A DNA stretch of 64,000 nt from Welwitschia mirabilis (GCA_051453625.1 JBOZIK010000001.1:260946235-261010234); one strand, 5' to 3'; positions 23,763 through 36,985 are shown, counted from the stretch's first letter. The notes: generated from the letters alone by a model not told the origin. Translations and numbers: made by a program.

Positions 23763-24270
23763 NNNNNNNNNNNNNNNNNNNNNNNNNNNNNNNNNNNNNN
23801 NNNNNNNNNNNNNNNNNNNNNNNNNNNNNNNNNNNNNNNNNNNNNNNNNNNNNNNNNNNNNNNNNNNNNNNNNNNNNNNNNNNNNNNNNNNNNNNNNNNN
23901 NNNNNNNNNNNNNNNNNNNNNNNNNNNNNNNNNNNNNNNNNNNNNNNNNNNNNNNNNNNNNNNNNNNNNNNNNNNNNNNNNNNNNNNNNNNNNNNNNNNN
24001 NNNNNNNNNNNNNNNNNNNNNNNNNNNNNNNNNNNNNNNNNNNNNNNNNNNNNNNNNNNNNNNNNNNNNNNNNNNNNNNNNNNNNNNNNNNNNNNNNNNN
24101 NNNNNNNNNNNNNNNNNNNNNNNNNNNNNNNNNNNNNNNNNNNNNNNNNNNNNNNNNNNNNNNNNNNNNNNNNNNNNNNNNNNNNNNNNNNNNNNNNNNN
24201 NNNNNNNNNNNNNNNNNNNNNNNNNNNNNNNNNNNNNNNNNNNNNNNNNNNNNNNNNNNNNNNNNNNNNN
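23763..24270. other. Assembly gap (508 N)
   Basis: A run of N within the 3' part of Athila-1. Confidence 1.
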
Positions 24271-25429
24271 AAGATTTACAATTATTTCAAGTGTAATGAT
24301 ATCTTAGTAAAACATACTTGAAAAGGTGGGATCTACCTTTATATATGTTCCTTAAGTCAAAAGCCTTTAATGAGGACAAAATTTATCTTGTAAATGCTAA
24401 TGAGCCACTAACCCCTATAATGTTCATAAATAATGAATACGAGAAGATGAATAAAAGAAAGATAATATATCTCTTCTCTAAATGCACATAACATTAATCA
24501 TTTAATTGGTTTAGTTAACCACATTAGGGCTATGAATAATCACTATTAATATAGCTTTAATGATCTATTTTATGACATGTTCAACTACATTAGGTATATA
24601 GACGCTTATTAACAATGTAGTAATAACTCCTTCATACATCAACATGCTTAATTTTGTTAGAGGAAAATGATATAAAAGTATATGCTCAATGTGATTTAAA
24701 TAGATAAACTAAGGATAAATATATTAGTAGAAATAGAAAATGAAGGAATGGAAAAGGTGGGAATTAGAGCCTTTCTATGACACGTTATCTTTTAACTTTC
24801 ATACTTATGATTCACTAACGTTTTCTTGAATTTGTATAAGTTATTTAGTCAAAACTATGCTTAGTTTATTTTGATATCCACTAAAAAAGATAAAAATATA
24901 AGAAAGGCTAGTAACTTAGGGTAGTTCACTCATTCATTAATTGGCTTTGTGATTTAGTATATTAATACATTATCATCTCCATCACCTACTCATTCCTTCT
25001 TCACTTTACTTCACCATTTTATGAGAAATAAATTCTAAGCCAAAACCATTTTTATGAATTTACTTTCCACTTACCTCTCAATAAAATGCTATTTTACTAT
25101 AGTTAGGTTTTTTTCCACCTATCTTATTTGCATCATTTCACATGGTTTTCAATAAAAAGACTAATCATGATCTAAACTATGTTATAAAAATGATTTTAAT
25201 ACTTTTACCATATAACTTTAAGGATAAAGTTGAGTTTTGGTTAGGGGATATGCCCTTTAGTTTTCATATCTTTTTTTTTACTAAATGTTTAATTTTGATG
25301 CCTTAATTACAAAAATTTTATCATAAAAATTTTCAAAGTTATATCATTTTCATACTTGGGTGCTTTGAGTTAGATAATTTTTTCATGTTTAAACCATTTT
25401 TTTATTAATGCTTTCCTAAGGCACTAGTA
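24271..25429. other. Athila-1 3' non-coding region
   Basis: AT-rich. No env-like frame was recognised. It ends at the polypurine tract. Confidence 0.5.
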
Positions 25430-25451
25430 AAAGTTTAGTTAGGGGGTGTTT
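25430..25451 (+). other. Athila-1 polypurine tract
   Basis: AAGTTTAGTTAGGGGGTGTT sits directly upstream of the LTR start TGACATA. This is the usual Athila arrangement of a G-rich tract just before the 3' LTR. Confidence 0.75.
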
Positions 25452-26756
25452 TGACATATAAAAATTAATACTACAATTAAGTTAATTTACTAATTCATAT
25501 TCATAAAAGATATTAATATAACTAACTTATCATAAAAATGTGTCTTCTATTAGTTTTGTCATAACAATTTTGGACTTATCATTTTCCCCGTGAAATTTTT
25601 AGGATAACCATCACATTTAAAGAATATATTTAATAGTTGATGATAATCTAGGCTAAAACACTGTGCTACCATCCATGTTACGTGACGTTACTAATCCTTT
25701 TACTTAAAACTTTGCAAGACTTACATTCTTTACTCACTATGAAGAATTAAATAAAATTTAGTTATGATTTTAATCTAATTCTACATCAAAAATAACTAAC
25801 ATTCTTTGCAACATGTGGTGGTGATAACGATGACACATAACAATGACACTTGATAGGACTAGCATCCATGAATTAAGTGTTAGCTACATAATAAAAATCT
25901 CTACCTAATGGAAAAGATGACAAACATCATACCTAATGTTATTATGTAACAACTCACCTAATACTATAAGCTATGAGCTTGTAACCATCACACTCTTTTA
26001 TATCTTTTAATAAAAAGGCCTTGAGTTATTTATTATCTTGTTTTTGACTTTAGGAAAATTTAGAACCTTAAGGCATCAAGTTGCAATGGTCTTCCAAATA
26101 CCTCTTTAAGAAGTGAGATTTTTTTTAAGGATCACTCAAAGAGTTCTTCTAGCATCCTTCTTACTATTTTGTAAAGTGCTTTTTTCTAAATACATAAATT
26201 TGTTTGCTTGTGATTTCAAATCATGTATTACTTTATATTTTAATTACTTAGGTAGCAATATAACTATTAAGCTTTATTTCATTTGAGTGAGCTCTTTGAT
26301 CATTTGGTCTAGATCTTAAAATTTTATGATTTTTAAGTATCTAGCATCCTTACTTTTCATTATTATTTTTAGATTATTAAAAATCAAGTGATAATTGAGT
26401 CTATCATTACTCATATGCTAAATGATATTATGTTACCATAATCTAAGCTAAAAATACTTGATGATTTTAAGTGTGTTAGAAAGGAAAAACATTGAATAAC
26501 AGTGGAGTAAAATATTATTGGAGAATGAATCAATGAAACCTTGGAGTTAGTTTCCTTTTCTCCTATTCTAAGTTGAAGTTTCAACCAAAACTCTTCTTAA
26601 ATATTCTTTTTTACCCTTTTGTCCTTTCTTTAAATTATAAGCTACATCATATAAAAGTTAGTGCAAACTTTTAAAGAGTATCCTTGTTATCCTAGTGGAA
26701 ATAACAATACTAGGTACAAACTTAGTCAAATCTAGTAAATTGTAAAAACACAATCA
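25452..26756 (+). repeat. Athila-1 3' LTR
   Basis: A 1305-bp partner of 13844-15187. It starts TGACATATAAAAATT and ends ACAATCA. Confidence 0.9.
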
Positions 26757-26911
26757 ACAACATTATCTCTTAGTTTTGATAACTCTCATCACCATCTTCA
26801 CTACTAGTTCATTTTACTTTCAATTAAAATAATCATAACAATTAGAAAATAAACTACTATAGTTATCTTCAAAATTCATTTTTCCTTTAAATGAACTCTA
26901 AATCTCTTAGA

Positions 26912-27253
26912 ATGAAAAACAAACTACTTCTATTATCATTCATATTTATTCCTTATGAGATTTTAGTATCAATCTCTAATGTCCAATAATGGAAATCCTC
27001 TTCTTTAATCATTAAATTTCCCATTAAAAAGAATGATGAAGAGATCCTCAATATGAAATGGGTACTTTTGATTATTGTTTATTTATGCTTTGCAAATTAT
27101 ATACATAAGGTTGATGCCTATGATGCCTATCATGCATTAAGAGATGAAGGATTGAAAGATGAAAACATAACTATGTTTATGTTTGACAGTATTACTAGTG
27201 CTCCTAAAATACCTTATTTGTCCTATTTGTCTTCCAATAAAAAGTGTCTATAA
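26912..27253 (+). pseudogene. Legumain / vacuolar processing enzyme 5' fragment
   Basis: From the ATG at 26912 the frame opens with a signal-peptide-like stretch, MKNKLLLLSFIFIP. It crosses one stop (TAA at 26987-26989) and continues IIKFPI, then DEEILNMKWVLLI, FANYIHKVDAYDAYHALRDE and GLKDENITMFMFDSI. Plant vacuolar processing enzymes (peptidase C13, vacuolar Asn-specific proteases) have a signal peptide, IKLPS, TxWAVLIAGS, NYRHQADVCHAYQ and GLKDENIxVFMYDDI in that order. The Arg of NYRHQAD, part of the S1 pocket, is Ile. Similarity stops near 27188, where GTATTA could be an old splice donor. The catalytic His and Cys lie in later exons and were not found. A non-functional first-exon remnant between two retroelements. 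Confidence 0.75.
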
Positions 27254-27388
27254 TAGAGGTAATTAATGGTAAAATAGGCACATAGCAATAGTCTAATTAC
27301 ATCTCTTAAAAAATCTAGGCATAGCATTTACAGCAATACTAGTGCCATCAATTCTTGAGTGCATCACATGTAACTAGTATAAGTCTCC
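27254..27388. other. Unassigned spacer
   Basis: 135 bases between the legumain-like fragment and the second family-A copy. Nothing was recognised. Confidence 0.4.
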
Positions 27389-27904
27389 ATTTGAGGCATA
27401 CTAGAATACTTATCAAAGTGTAATACCAATGTTCTATTACACATAAGAATAATTGTATCACAAGAGAAGATAAAACACAAAATGTGAGAGGAGATTAATA
27501 GAAAAGCAATGGAGAAGATAAAACATTATTGTGGACATTATATTTCTAAGTAAAACTCAAGGGAAATTTCTATGAAAAGGGGAAAACCAGATGTTACACC
27601 AATAGTAAGATAAGAAAGTAAAATCACATTACATGCAAGGAATTTCATATCTTGAAAGTTATCATCACCATAGAAAAGGAAGATACTATGGATTTTGGAG
27701 CCTTCTTCTTCATAGTTCTTATTACAATCCATTTTTAGCTAGTTGATAATAAATGAAAGTTTGGATTATAGTTCCTATTATAAGAAAATCATAAATTAAA
27801 GCCAATGTCTTTATGTAGATCAATTAAAAAAAAGAAGAAGTGGTCTAAGTCCTATTATCACATCTCAGAGTCTTAAAAGTAGATGTTTGAGTCTTACTGA
27901 TTCT
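27389..27904 (+). repeat. Repeat family A, second copy, left part
   Basis: Matches 3304-3826. It ends with TTACTGATTCT at the Athila-2 insertion point; the rest of the copy resumes at 39768. Confidence 0.85.
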
Positions 27905-30682
27905 TAAACAAAGGAAAAACTCAATTTTTAGAATTAGAAGATCACTATCTTAACATTTATAAAAATAAATGTATACTTAGTATGATAATTTAATTTAGAG
28001 AAAAAATCAAGTATAAAATTTTCAAATTACGATATAAAGAAATCTTCTAAATCGAATTGCATTTGTAGTAGAAGAACATAAGTATTAAACTGATGGAATA
28101 TTTGGTATGAATTCATATGAAAATATTAATGTTTCCTTATTAAAATGTTACTTCATATGATAAAATCACTATTTCTCTTAACTGACATATAACTAATTAG
28201 ACACATATCATAAAATAATCATGAAAAACTACATGTATAAAAGCATAATTTCATAAGATGTAAAAAAGAAAATATAATAAAATAAAAAAATTATTTATAA
28301 ACATTTAAAAGCTTTCAAATATCATTTATGACTCATACAAATTAGCAAAAGAATGTAAACAATCAAATCTACTAAAGTCATTTTTAAACAAAAATAAATC
28401 TTTTTGAAAGATTTACTACTTAAATTCACATCATATGGATGTAATTAGATAATTCAAATATCTCATTCCACTCTATGTGAAATTTACAACAACTTTAAAT
28501 TAAAAGGTGATGCTTAAAAAACTAGATGTCCCAAATCGACATACCAAATAGTTTAACTTTAACAAGATTTTTACTAAATTGTGATATATTTGACTTGAAA
28601 GATAGATATTTACTTAACATGAAATGACTTGTAAAAGCATTGACTCATTTAAATTAGTTCTAAATCAATAGGAAATTAATAAAATCTAGCATATAAATGT
28701 TCATTAGATCAAGTAATGTCTAGTTTATTTTAAGCTATTTTGATTAGTAGAAAGAGGTAAAATGAGGAAGAGAAAGAAAAGATAGAGAAAAAATTTAGAA
28801 TAATGGACTTATAAAACCTAAAAACCTTCAAAATGCTTATAATATATCCTAAAATAATTTTGTAAAATTGAATATTTAAGATTTATTTCATTTAGAAAAA
28901 AATGTAAAAATTATAATCAACCCTAATTTAACTAATAATAATAAGAAGAATACAAAACTTAAGAAAAAATGGATTTCTTATTTTGAAAGTACTTAAAAAC
29001 TACTATAAAATAGAATCTTGAATTTTTTGAAAACACATTAATAATGAATGAAAAATTAATTATGCAAAATTATAAAAAACAAAATGTGATAATTCAGAAA
29101 GTTTTCTAAGCAAAACTATAATCATTACTAAAATTATGGAAATAGGGGTTTTGGAGGCTAAATTTGGTTTTGAATACTTATGGAAGAAAGTTTCTAAATC
29201 ATGAGAGAAATCTATTAAAAAAATTTTAGATCCATTGGAGTTGCAGAGAAAGAGTTATAACACTAAAATTCACTACTCTACTTTGATTTTGAGAAGAGAA
29301 AAAAGAAGAGAGAAGAACTCATGCAAAAAAAAATAATTTTAGTCTTAGAAAATTATAAATAACATATTCACAAACCAGTCTACTACTATTGGAAATCAGA
29401 AAATAAAAATTCATCATAAATTGCCTCAAAAGAAAAGTGGAATTATGTGAAAATGAACTAGAAAACAAGAATAGTGAAGTGAAGAAGAAAGAAGAAGAAT
29501 AAAAGACATTATTTCTTTTAATAAGGAGTGATTAAAAATGGAAAATTTCATATTGCCATGATAGGTACTAATTATTCAATAATCAAGTAGCACTAATTAT
29601 GCTATAATCTATAAAACATCTAACTAAATTAAAATAAAATCATGATATGAATGCATAAATCAAGTAATTAAAAGCATGAAAAACATAAGAAAAAAAACTT
29701 ATTGGTTTCAAATGAAATCATAGCACTTTTTTCTACTAATCAATCTAGTTACTTATAAGATTTAATGTCTTCTCCTTTACATTCACTACCTGATCACGTG
29801 CACTTTACTAACCTTATAATACTCTTCAGATGGATGGAAATGGGTGAAAATAAAATGAAAAATGAGATATAAAAGGGTTTAGAAGGCTAAAAATGAATTT
29901 AAATAACAACAAAATATATGACTTTAAATATCAACTTGGAAGTAAAGAACTATGAAAGAAAAATGATAGAAAATATCCTTCCAGTGCTTGAGAAGGGTTA
30001 AATTTCAACAAAAATAGTATAATAATAATGTGATTTAAGTTTAAGCATTGTAGGAGGCTTTTATAGATGCCCTAAGGTTAGTTGTATATTGGAGAGTTAC
30101 TAAAACCATTGGCAAGTTGTGTGTGTTTCATGATGAAAAAGGTAAAACTCTTATATGGCATTGCATTATTATTTACTCTTGGAATTAGAGCTATAGCATC
30201 ATAGGTAGTCTCACAAGTAACTACCAAAAATTCCAATATAAACATAATTTGAATTTATCTTTTTTTACTAATATTACATGAATCCATCAAATTGAATTCA
30301 AAATAACTATAAATGTACAAATTAAAACTTTCAAAATATAATTTTCCAAGGTATTAATCTTCTAAAATGCTCTACTCCCATATAATTTTATGAATCTAGT
30401 GTTAAAATGAGTTAAGATTGTTGTATTAGTATGAAGATGATATATGATCTATGAATGATATATAAATCTTCTATGTTGAAGCAATCTTTCATGATCTATA
30501 TTTTAGTACTCAATCTCGATCTCTTGATTACAAGCATTGTGAAGAGCCTTGAACTAAATCATAATGCATTATTTTAAGCTCATTAAATGTCAAAGGTTCT
30601 TGTCATTTGAAAAGTACAAAAATACCATGCAAAATATTAACTATTAATACCTTATTTTATCGAAAATTCAAGCTTTATTACA
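27905..30682 (-). repeat. Athila-2 3' LTR
   Basis: 2778 bp, matching 37007-39766. Anchors include TTTATAAAAATAAATGTATAC, AAAGTCATTTTTA, AAATTTACAACAACTT and GATTTTGAGAAGAG. On the minus strand it starts TGTAATAAAGC. Its other end has TA for CA/TG. Confidence 0.9.
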
Positions 30683-30702
30683 CCTCCTAACTAGTTTTCT
30701 TA
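30683..30702 (-). other. Athila-2 polypurine tract
   Basis: The minus strand reads AAAACTAGTTAGGAGG immediately before the LTR start TGTAAT. It resembles the Athila-1 tract AAGTTTAGTTAGGGGGTG. Confidence 0.65.
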
Positions 30703-32228
30703 TACATCTCATGTAAGTGATGGTAATAAGAGGAATGAAGCCTATTAAAAATTAAGATCTTCATCCATAGGATATGGTATTAAAATTATTATCATAATGT
30801 CTAATAATACTTGTCATTCACCTAATGACAAGTAATTACATCATTTACCATGCCTTGTAAATGAATAATTCAGATGTTTGTAGCTCAACTAGATGATTGT
30901 AAATCTTAATGCTATGTTAGAAAAGAACATAAATGAATGCAAAGACATCAAAAATTTAAATGTTCTATCCATGAACCTAAAAAATAAAGTTAAAATTTTA
31001 TTAAGTTTTATTTAATTACAAAAATATTAGAAAAATAAGGAGACAAGCTCGATAAAATAAAAATGCACCTAAAATATTATTATAAAACACTATTCCTAAT
31101 AAAGTAAATCACATAGATTTTACAAATGGAAAGTAAACATTATCATAAAAAATGATTAAGCATTAAACATAAATATTNNNNNNNNNNNNNNNNNNNNNNN
31201 NNNNNNNNNNNNNNNNNNNNNNNNNNNNNNNNNNNNNNNNNNNNNNNNNNNNNNNNNNNNNNNNNNNNNNNNNNNNNCATAAATATTGATAAAGGTAAAT
31301 GTTTAAAATTTAGGTAACAACTAGTTATAGTTTACAACTTAAATGAAAACTAGGATTTTGAGGTAAAAAATATAGAGCTTAGTTACAATTTATTAAAAGA
31401 AAAAGGGAAAAAAATCAAAATTAAAAAATAAAATTATTTTTAGATTAATACTTTTTTTAGAAAAAAAAATAGAAGTAGGTTCTCTCTAAAGCTCAAAATC
31501 TTTTTGAATGCAACTACATGAGATCCCTAGCTCTTATTTCATCATCTAAAAGATATCAATATTTTTTTAAGTTTTACCAACAAAAATTGAAAAAAAAATA
31601 AATTTTTCTTTTGGTTTTTTATATTATATGACATTTACATCCAAAAGGTAAATCAAAATAAATTTCAATTCCATTTACATTTTGATCATTAAATAACTTA
31701 AATTTAGATATATTTGCTCAATAAACATGACTATTTTTAGGATCTTGAATGTCCATAGTCCCAAATGAAACTATGTGAATAATAACAAAAGTACTTTTTC
31801 ATTTAGATTTTAATTTTCTAGAAAAGAAATGAAAAAAATAATTTAAAATTAAAACTTTATCGCCTACATAAAAAGTTTTTCTAAGAATGATCTAATCATG
31901 ATAATATCTGATTTATATTTTAGTAAGAACTTGATTATCATATGCATTTAATCTTATTTCATCTAATTCATTTAATTAATCTAATCTATTTTCAGCTCCT
32001 TTTTTAAAATTAAAATTAATTTTATAAATAACATCAAAATCTTGATGCCTCATCTTGATAAAACAAAAACATTATTTACCATAAATAACTTTGAAAAGAT
32101 TAATATCAATGGGAGTTTTAAAAGTTATATGATAATCCCATAATGCATTAGATGATTTTAGTAACCAATCTTTTCTATTAGCACTAGTTCATTTTTGATG
32201 AATTCTAATAAGATCACAGTTAGATACT
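30703..32228. other. Athila-2 3' non-coding region with gap
   Basis: AT-rich, no env-like frame seen. It contains a 100-N gap at 31178-31277. CATAAATATT occurs directly on both sides of the gap. Confidence 0.5.
31178..31277. other. Assembly gap (100 N)
   Basis: A fixed-size gap. The ten bases CATAAATATT flank it on both sides, so the true gap may be very small or an overlap. Confidence 1.
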
Positions 32229-32755
32229 TTAGCTTAAACATTGGTTTAAAGATGATAAGCAATAGCTATTTTTATGGTTAATACCACATTTAAACATAAA
32301 ATTTCTAAAACGTTTATTGCAATATTGGGTTTCTTGGTCATTCATGAGTACGTTAGAATGATTAAAATGGGATATAACATAATCTTTTAGAAATCTAATA
32401 ATAATTTTAGCATCATAATATTTACAAGTTTTAGCTTCAATCATTTAGTAATATAATCCACATAAATAAGAATATAAACATTATCAAAAGAGAATGGAAA
32501 TGATCTAATAAATTTAATACCCTAAACATCAAAAGGTTTATAAGTAATAATATATTTAAGAGGAATTTCATTTCTCCTACTAATGATACCTATTCTTTGG
32601 CTTTTGTTACATGATTTACAAAATTCATTAGAATCTTTAAAAAGAGTAAACCAAAAGAATCTAACATTTAAAACCTTAGATGCATTTTTCTTTCCATTAA
32701 AATGACCACCACAAAAATCATTATGATAAAATTCTAATATATTAATCATTTTATT
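32229..32755 (-). pseudogene. Athila-2 integrase
   Basis: The minus strand reads ILEFYHNDFCGGHFNGKKNA, then FFWFTLFKDSNEFCKSCNK and SRRNEIPLKYI, the Athila HHCC zinc domain with its His and Cys ligands in place. The core (32229-32444) reads KYYDAKIIIRFLKDYVISHF, NVLMNDQETQYCNKRFRNF and KCGINHK. The middle DDE Asp is kept, but the SDGG context has become NDQE. Open stretches of 75 and 71 codons remain. Confidence 0.9.
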
Positions 32756-33039
32756 CTCAAGTACATATCATTGAAAGACCTAATTAGCATAATATTTAAA
32801 TAAAAGTGATAATTTTCATAGAAACTTATGTTATTGAAATAAACTTTTTTTTAATCATAACAAGACAAATTACTAGGAAGTTTACCATAATATTTAAAAT
32901 TTCCAATAGTAGCATATCAAGGTAAACATTCATAGAAAATAAAACATTAATTTAGATAAATTAGTAACTAAGAAAAGATGAAATAAATGATTAGCAACTG
33001 GCTTTTCCTTTTCTAATCTCTTTTTAATGGTAATATGAA

Positions 33040-33560
33040 ATTCTTACATAAGTAAAGGCCAACACATAAGAAGAGGTTTAGTTAGGGACTTATTTAGAAT
33101 GTATTTTAATTCAACATTATTAATAAAAATAATTACAAGATAACTAATAAGATAGTAGAGAAATTTTTCGAGAGTAAAGATAACAACTAACATATCCTTT
33201 TCAATGGTAGAATAAATAATTTTTGCATCATAAAAGGCCTTACTAGCATGAAAAATAATAAAGAATTTAATCATTTGAATTAAGATTACACATACTACAT
33301 AATTAGTTGCATTTGTCATAAATTCAAAAGAACAATGTCAATTAGGATATTACACCATAAGTGAAGATGACATTAAGTTTTTGAAATGCAAGTCCACATT
33401 CAATACCCAAGAAAACCCTGCATCTTGTAAAAGTAATTTAGTCAAATATTCACTAAGAGAACTAAAAGATGGAATGAAGTAATGATAGAAACCAACATGT
33501 ATTAAGAAATATATTATATCTTTAACATAAGTAGAAGTTGAAAGAGAAGAAATGATATCA
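33040..33560 (-). pseudogene. Athila-2 RNase H and connection
   Basis: Reads NATNYVVCVILIQ, then FHASKAFYDAKIIYSTIEKD, LEKFLYYLISYLVIIFINN and LKYILNKSLTKP. The family has CDASNYAVGAVLGQ, YYASKTLNDAQLNYSTTEKE, LEKFRSYLIGS and YTDHAALRYL. The Asp of CDAS is Asn here, as is the Asp of TDH. Confidence 0.85.
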
Positions 33561-34400
33561 ATCTTAGTGGAATATGCTTCTATTCCTTATTTAAAAATAA
33601 CATGGATAAAAATAATAACTTTAGTAACTATAACAATACCTATAGTAACCATGAAATTACTTTTCTTCCAACTAATTTTAAGAATATGAACAATATCATT
33701 ATTTAAGATTAATTTCAAATGATACATTATTTAATCAAAATAATCACCATCGAGAGAAAAACAATTCATAATATTTCTTTAAATTCATCTATGAATTTAG
33801 TAAAATCACTAGTCAAATATCTTTAAAATGTTGTAGGAGAATTACATAAACCAAAAGGTTTATGATAATAGGTAAAAGTTCCAAAGGGATAAGTAAAAGT
33901 GTTTTTTTTTTTTTAAATCTTCTATAGCTATAAAAATTTTACTATAGCCACTATATCCATTGAGAAAATAATAATATTAATGGATAAAAATTTTATCAAA
34001 AATTAAATTAATAAAAAATAGAAAAATGATTTTTCTTAGTATAAGTATTAAGGGTATGAAAGCTAATACAAACTTACTATATACCATTTGTCTTTAGGAT
34101 AAGTTGTAAGGAATCCACCCATTCATTATCTATAAAGAGATAAATAATATGATCTTCTTAAAATTTCATGATTTCTTCTTTAACAATATCTCTAAGCTTT
34201 GGATTTAGCCTTGCTTAGATTTATAAATATGTTTAATATTTGATTCGAAGTAAATATGATAAGAACAACTATAAGAATGAACATTAATAAAATCATGATA
34301 GGATGAAGAAAAAGCCATAGAATTTTTAAATAATAATTTAGTAAGCTCTTTTTCTTGAAAAGGAGTAAGATAATCACTAATGATAATAATATTAGATTAA
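33561..34400 (-). pseudogene. Athila-2 reverse transcriptase
   Basis: Reads FTYPFGTFTYYHKPFGLCNSP at 33835-33897 (family FTCPYGTFAYRRMPFGLCNAP). The catalytic region (33740-33769) reads MNCFSLDGDYFD where Athila has MDDFSVFGDSFD; both catalytic Asp codons (33761-33766) are gone. The following stretch reads WKKSNFMVTIGIV (family WEKCHFMVxEGIV). Upstream RT blocks are heavily eroded. Confidence 0.8.
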
Positions 34401-34772
34401 TTACTACCTACAAAGAAATACTATAAATTATCTAGTAGAAGTTGTAATTCATCATTAGTAATACTATTAATTGTAAAAACATCATTCAAAGAAACATTTC
34501 TTTTCATTTACTTAAAAATATAATTGAAATTTTTAAAGTAAATACATTCAATAAGGGTACCAATTTCATTTAAATCTAAATAATATGTAAGAAATAATTC
34601 ATATCTAGCATCCAAACAAAGCATATCATTTAAAATAAAAAATAAATCATCACTTACAAGTCTTATTTTTAGTAATGGTAAATTTTCATTCAATTCAATA
34701 TCTTTTTTTCCAAATTTAAAAAAAATTTTAAGGTAATGTAAATATTGCCAAAAAAATAAATTTCAATGCACT

Positions 34773-35138
34773 CTATTTGTAATTAATTTTTACATGTACT
34801 ATTGCAAGCCAAGGTTTATTAATAATGATAGGGTGACTAACAGAATTCATAGGAACTTTAAGAATAACAAAGTAAATAAGATAAACTACTTTATTAATTT
34901 GAATTAAGATGAATTTTAAGATTCCTAAGGATTTAACCAAGGTTTCATCAACCATAGAAAGAACTACATTAGAGGGATCAACATAATTAAATCCTAAGAT
35001 TTGAAAAATAGATTCTAGCATAAGGTTAACTCCAACTCTTAAATTGACTAAGGATTTATCAATAATATAGTTATTAATAGTAATAGAGATAGTAGGGGAT
35101 CCAAGTTCATTATATTTCACAATGATTTTAGATTGCAA
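34773..35138 (-). pseudogene. Athila-2 protease
   Basis: An open frame of 121 codons containing ELGSPTISITINNYIIDKSL, VNLRVGVNLMLESIFQILGF and later HPIIINKPWLAIVHVKINYK. The Athila protease has DPGSPTISxxIGxxxxEKAL, LDLGASVNLLPxSVYxQLGL and xPIILGRPFLATAxAxINC. DLG, with the catalytic Asp, has become NLR. The lack of stops is notable in such a decayed element. Confidence 0.85.
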
Positions 35139-35999
35139 AACACAAGTAGTAGACGCGGTAAGAATAATTGCTTCTCTAGAAAATTAGATCATGAATGCAT
35201 AAGTCTTTAAGAAACTTAACATAATAAGAAATTTGAATAATTACCTAAAGAAGGGGAATATTAATGCTAAAATTTTTAAAAATCTTATGAATATCATAAT
35301 AATTATTAAAAATATTATCAAATTAAAGATGACTAAGAAAAGAAATAAAATCTTCTAGTTTTCTTTTTTGAAATAATTCCCTAGAATCAAATTCAAGATT
35401 TTAAATTAATTTATCTAAATTTACATCTTCTTTAACTTTATAACTAAATTCTAAAATGACTTTCCCACTTCTTAATCTAATGCCATTTACATTAGTGCAT
35501 TCCTTCACCACATTAGTTTATTTTAAATTTGGAGTAGACTAAAAAGGTAAACTAGGATGACTTTGCTTTTTATTTTTCATTTGAGAAAGAAATTAATATT
35601 TTATTACATTTGACCTATTTAATTAATCAACAACTTCATGATTTCTTCTAATTTATTTTCTTGTGGAAGAGAATGAGATAAAGATTTAGGTTTTTATTGA
35701 GATTGATTATCATAAGGATGAAAGAAATTATAATAAAAATTGTTTGGATAAAGGATTGGCTTACTTATTGAATGGTTAAGGATCATGATAATTTTGATTA
35801 AAGTCATGAGCTTCAAAAAGATGATTATAACATAAATCACTTTAAGCTTCCTTAAAGTTTTCAAAAAATTTAATGAAATAATCCTGAACTTAACATAAAT
35901 TGCAAAAAGATAAACTTAAAGAAGATTAGTTTGAAACTTTCTTAAGCTTTTCTTGTTTTAATTTAAGATTTTCTAGTTGAGTAGAAATAACTTATATTT

Positions 36000-36842
36000 A
36001 TTATATAATTATTCTATTTTATTAGATAATTCATCTTTATATTTATCCTTATGCAAAATTTTATCCAATATAAATTTACTTTTAATATGATCATTATCAA
36101 CATTTTCCCATCTTTGAGTAACTTTTACTAAATCTTCTAATTCTTTCCATTCTTCATGGGGAGTAGAATTTAATAAATCTCTAGTAGTTAACATTTCTAC
36201 TAACTTTTAAGTTTCTTTATTAGGATTGTTTAAAAAAAAAGTTAAACTAATCCCCAAACTTCAAAATAATGATTGGAATTTTTAATTAGAAGATCTCTCA
36301 AATGGTCAAAAATTTTAAAATAAGATTCAGTTAAAGAGTGCTTGAAACTACTATTTTTTTTTGTTCGATTAATGTGAGTAAGAGACTAATTGCTAATTTA
36401 GCTTCATCATAATAAGCTTAAGGAAGTATCTTGCAAACTAAATCAAATTCTTTAAGAAACTCATAATGATCCTCATGATTTAAACCATGAATGTAGAAAA
36501 ATCCTTGAGCTTTTTAATAGAGATAGAAGCATCATGAGTAAAAGAAGTAGAAGAATTGATTTAATAACCTTCAAAACGTTTACTAAGAGTAGGTTAATAA
36601 GTAAGAGTATAATAATTACTATATTTGATAGCCATTTGAGAAGAAATAATATTTGAAGCTTCAATAAAGATGTCAAATTCAAGTGAAGATGAAATCAAAG
36701 GTGGAGTTAGAACATAAGGTAAACAAGATTTGGAACTATGCAAATATTTACTAGTATGAATCCAATTTCTACTCATGAATGCATAGCATAAAAAGAAAAA
36801 AATATGCATGAAAAAGAAATGAAAATTAAAACATGTATACAT
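36000..36842 (-). pseudogene. Athila-2 gag
   Basis: The minus strand gives LTPPLISSSLEFDI near the N-terminus and KHSLTESYFKIFDHLRDLL in the ERFKDLL block. Then MLTTRDLLNSTPHEEWKELE and KVTQRWENVD (36009-36194) match the Athila FLxKxPxEAWxxLxxLAExTQxWD block. It is in several frames with stops. The region down to the protease is a degraded linker. Confidence 0.75.
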
Positions 36843-36985
36843 AGATGGCTTGATGAAGTACTGTCATGCTTATAAGCTTGTGAATGTAGTTGTAATATTA
36901 AAAGCAGCTAAATACAATCAACTTCCATTATTATATGCAAATTCTCAAAAAAAAGTATAATATTTTACATAAAATAACAAGTACG

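Larger units (their letters stand above)
13844..26756 (+). mobile_element. Athila-1: near-complete Athila-type Ty3/gypsy element with a nested Copia element
   Basis: A 12.9-kb element with two long similar LTRs, a tRNA-Asp primer site, gag, protease, RT, RNase H, integrase, and a polypurine tract before the 3' LTR. Domain order and the protein blocks of RT and integrase fit the Athila lineage. A 2.67-kb Copia element splits its protease, and a 508-base gap lies after integrase. All coding domains carry stops and frameshifts. The five bases flanking the LTRs do not match, so no target duplication survives. No env-like ORF was recognised in the 3' part. Confidence 0.9.
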
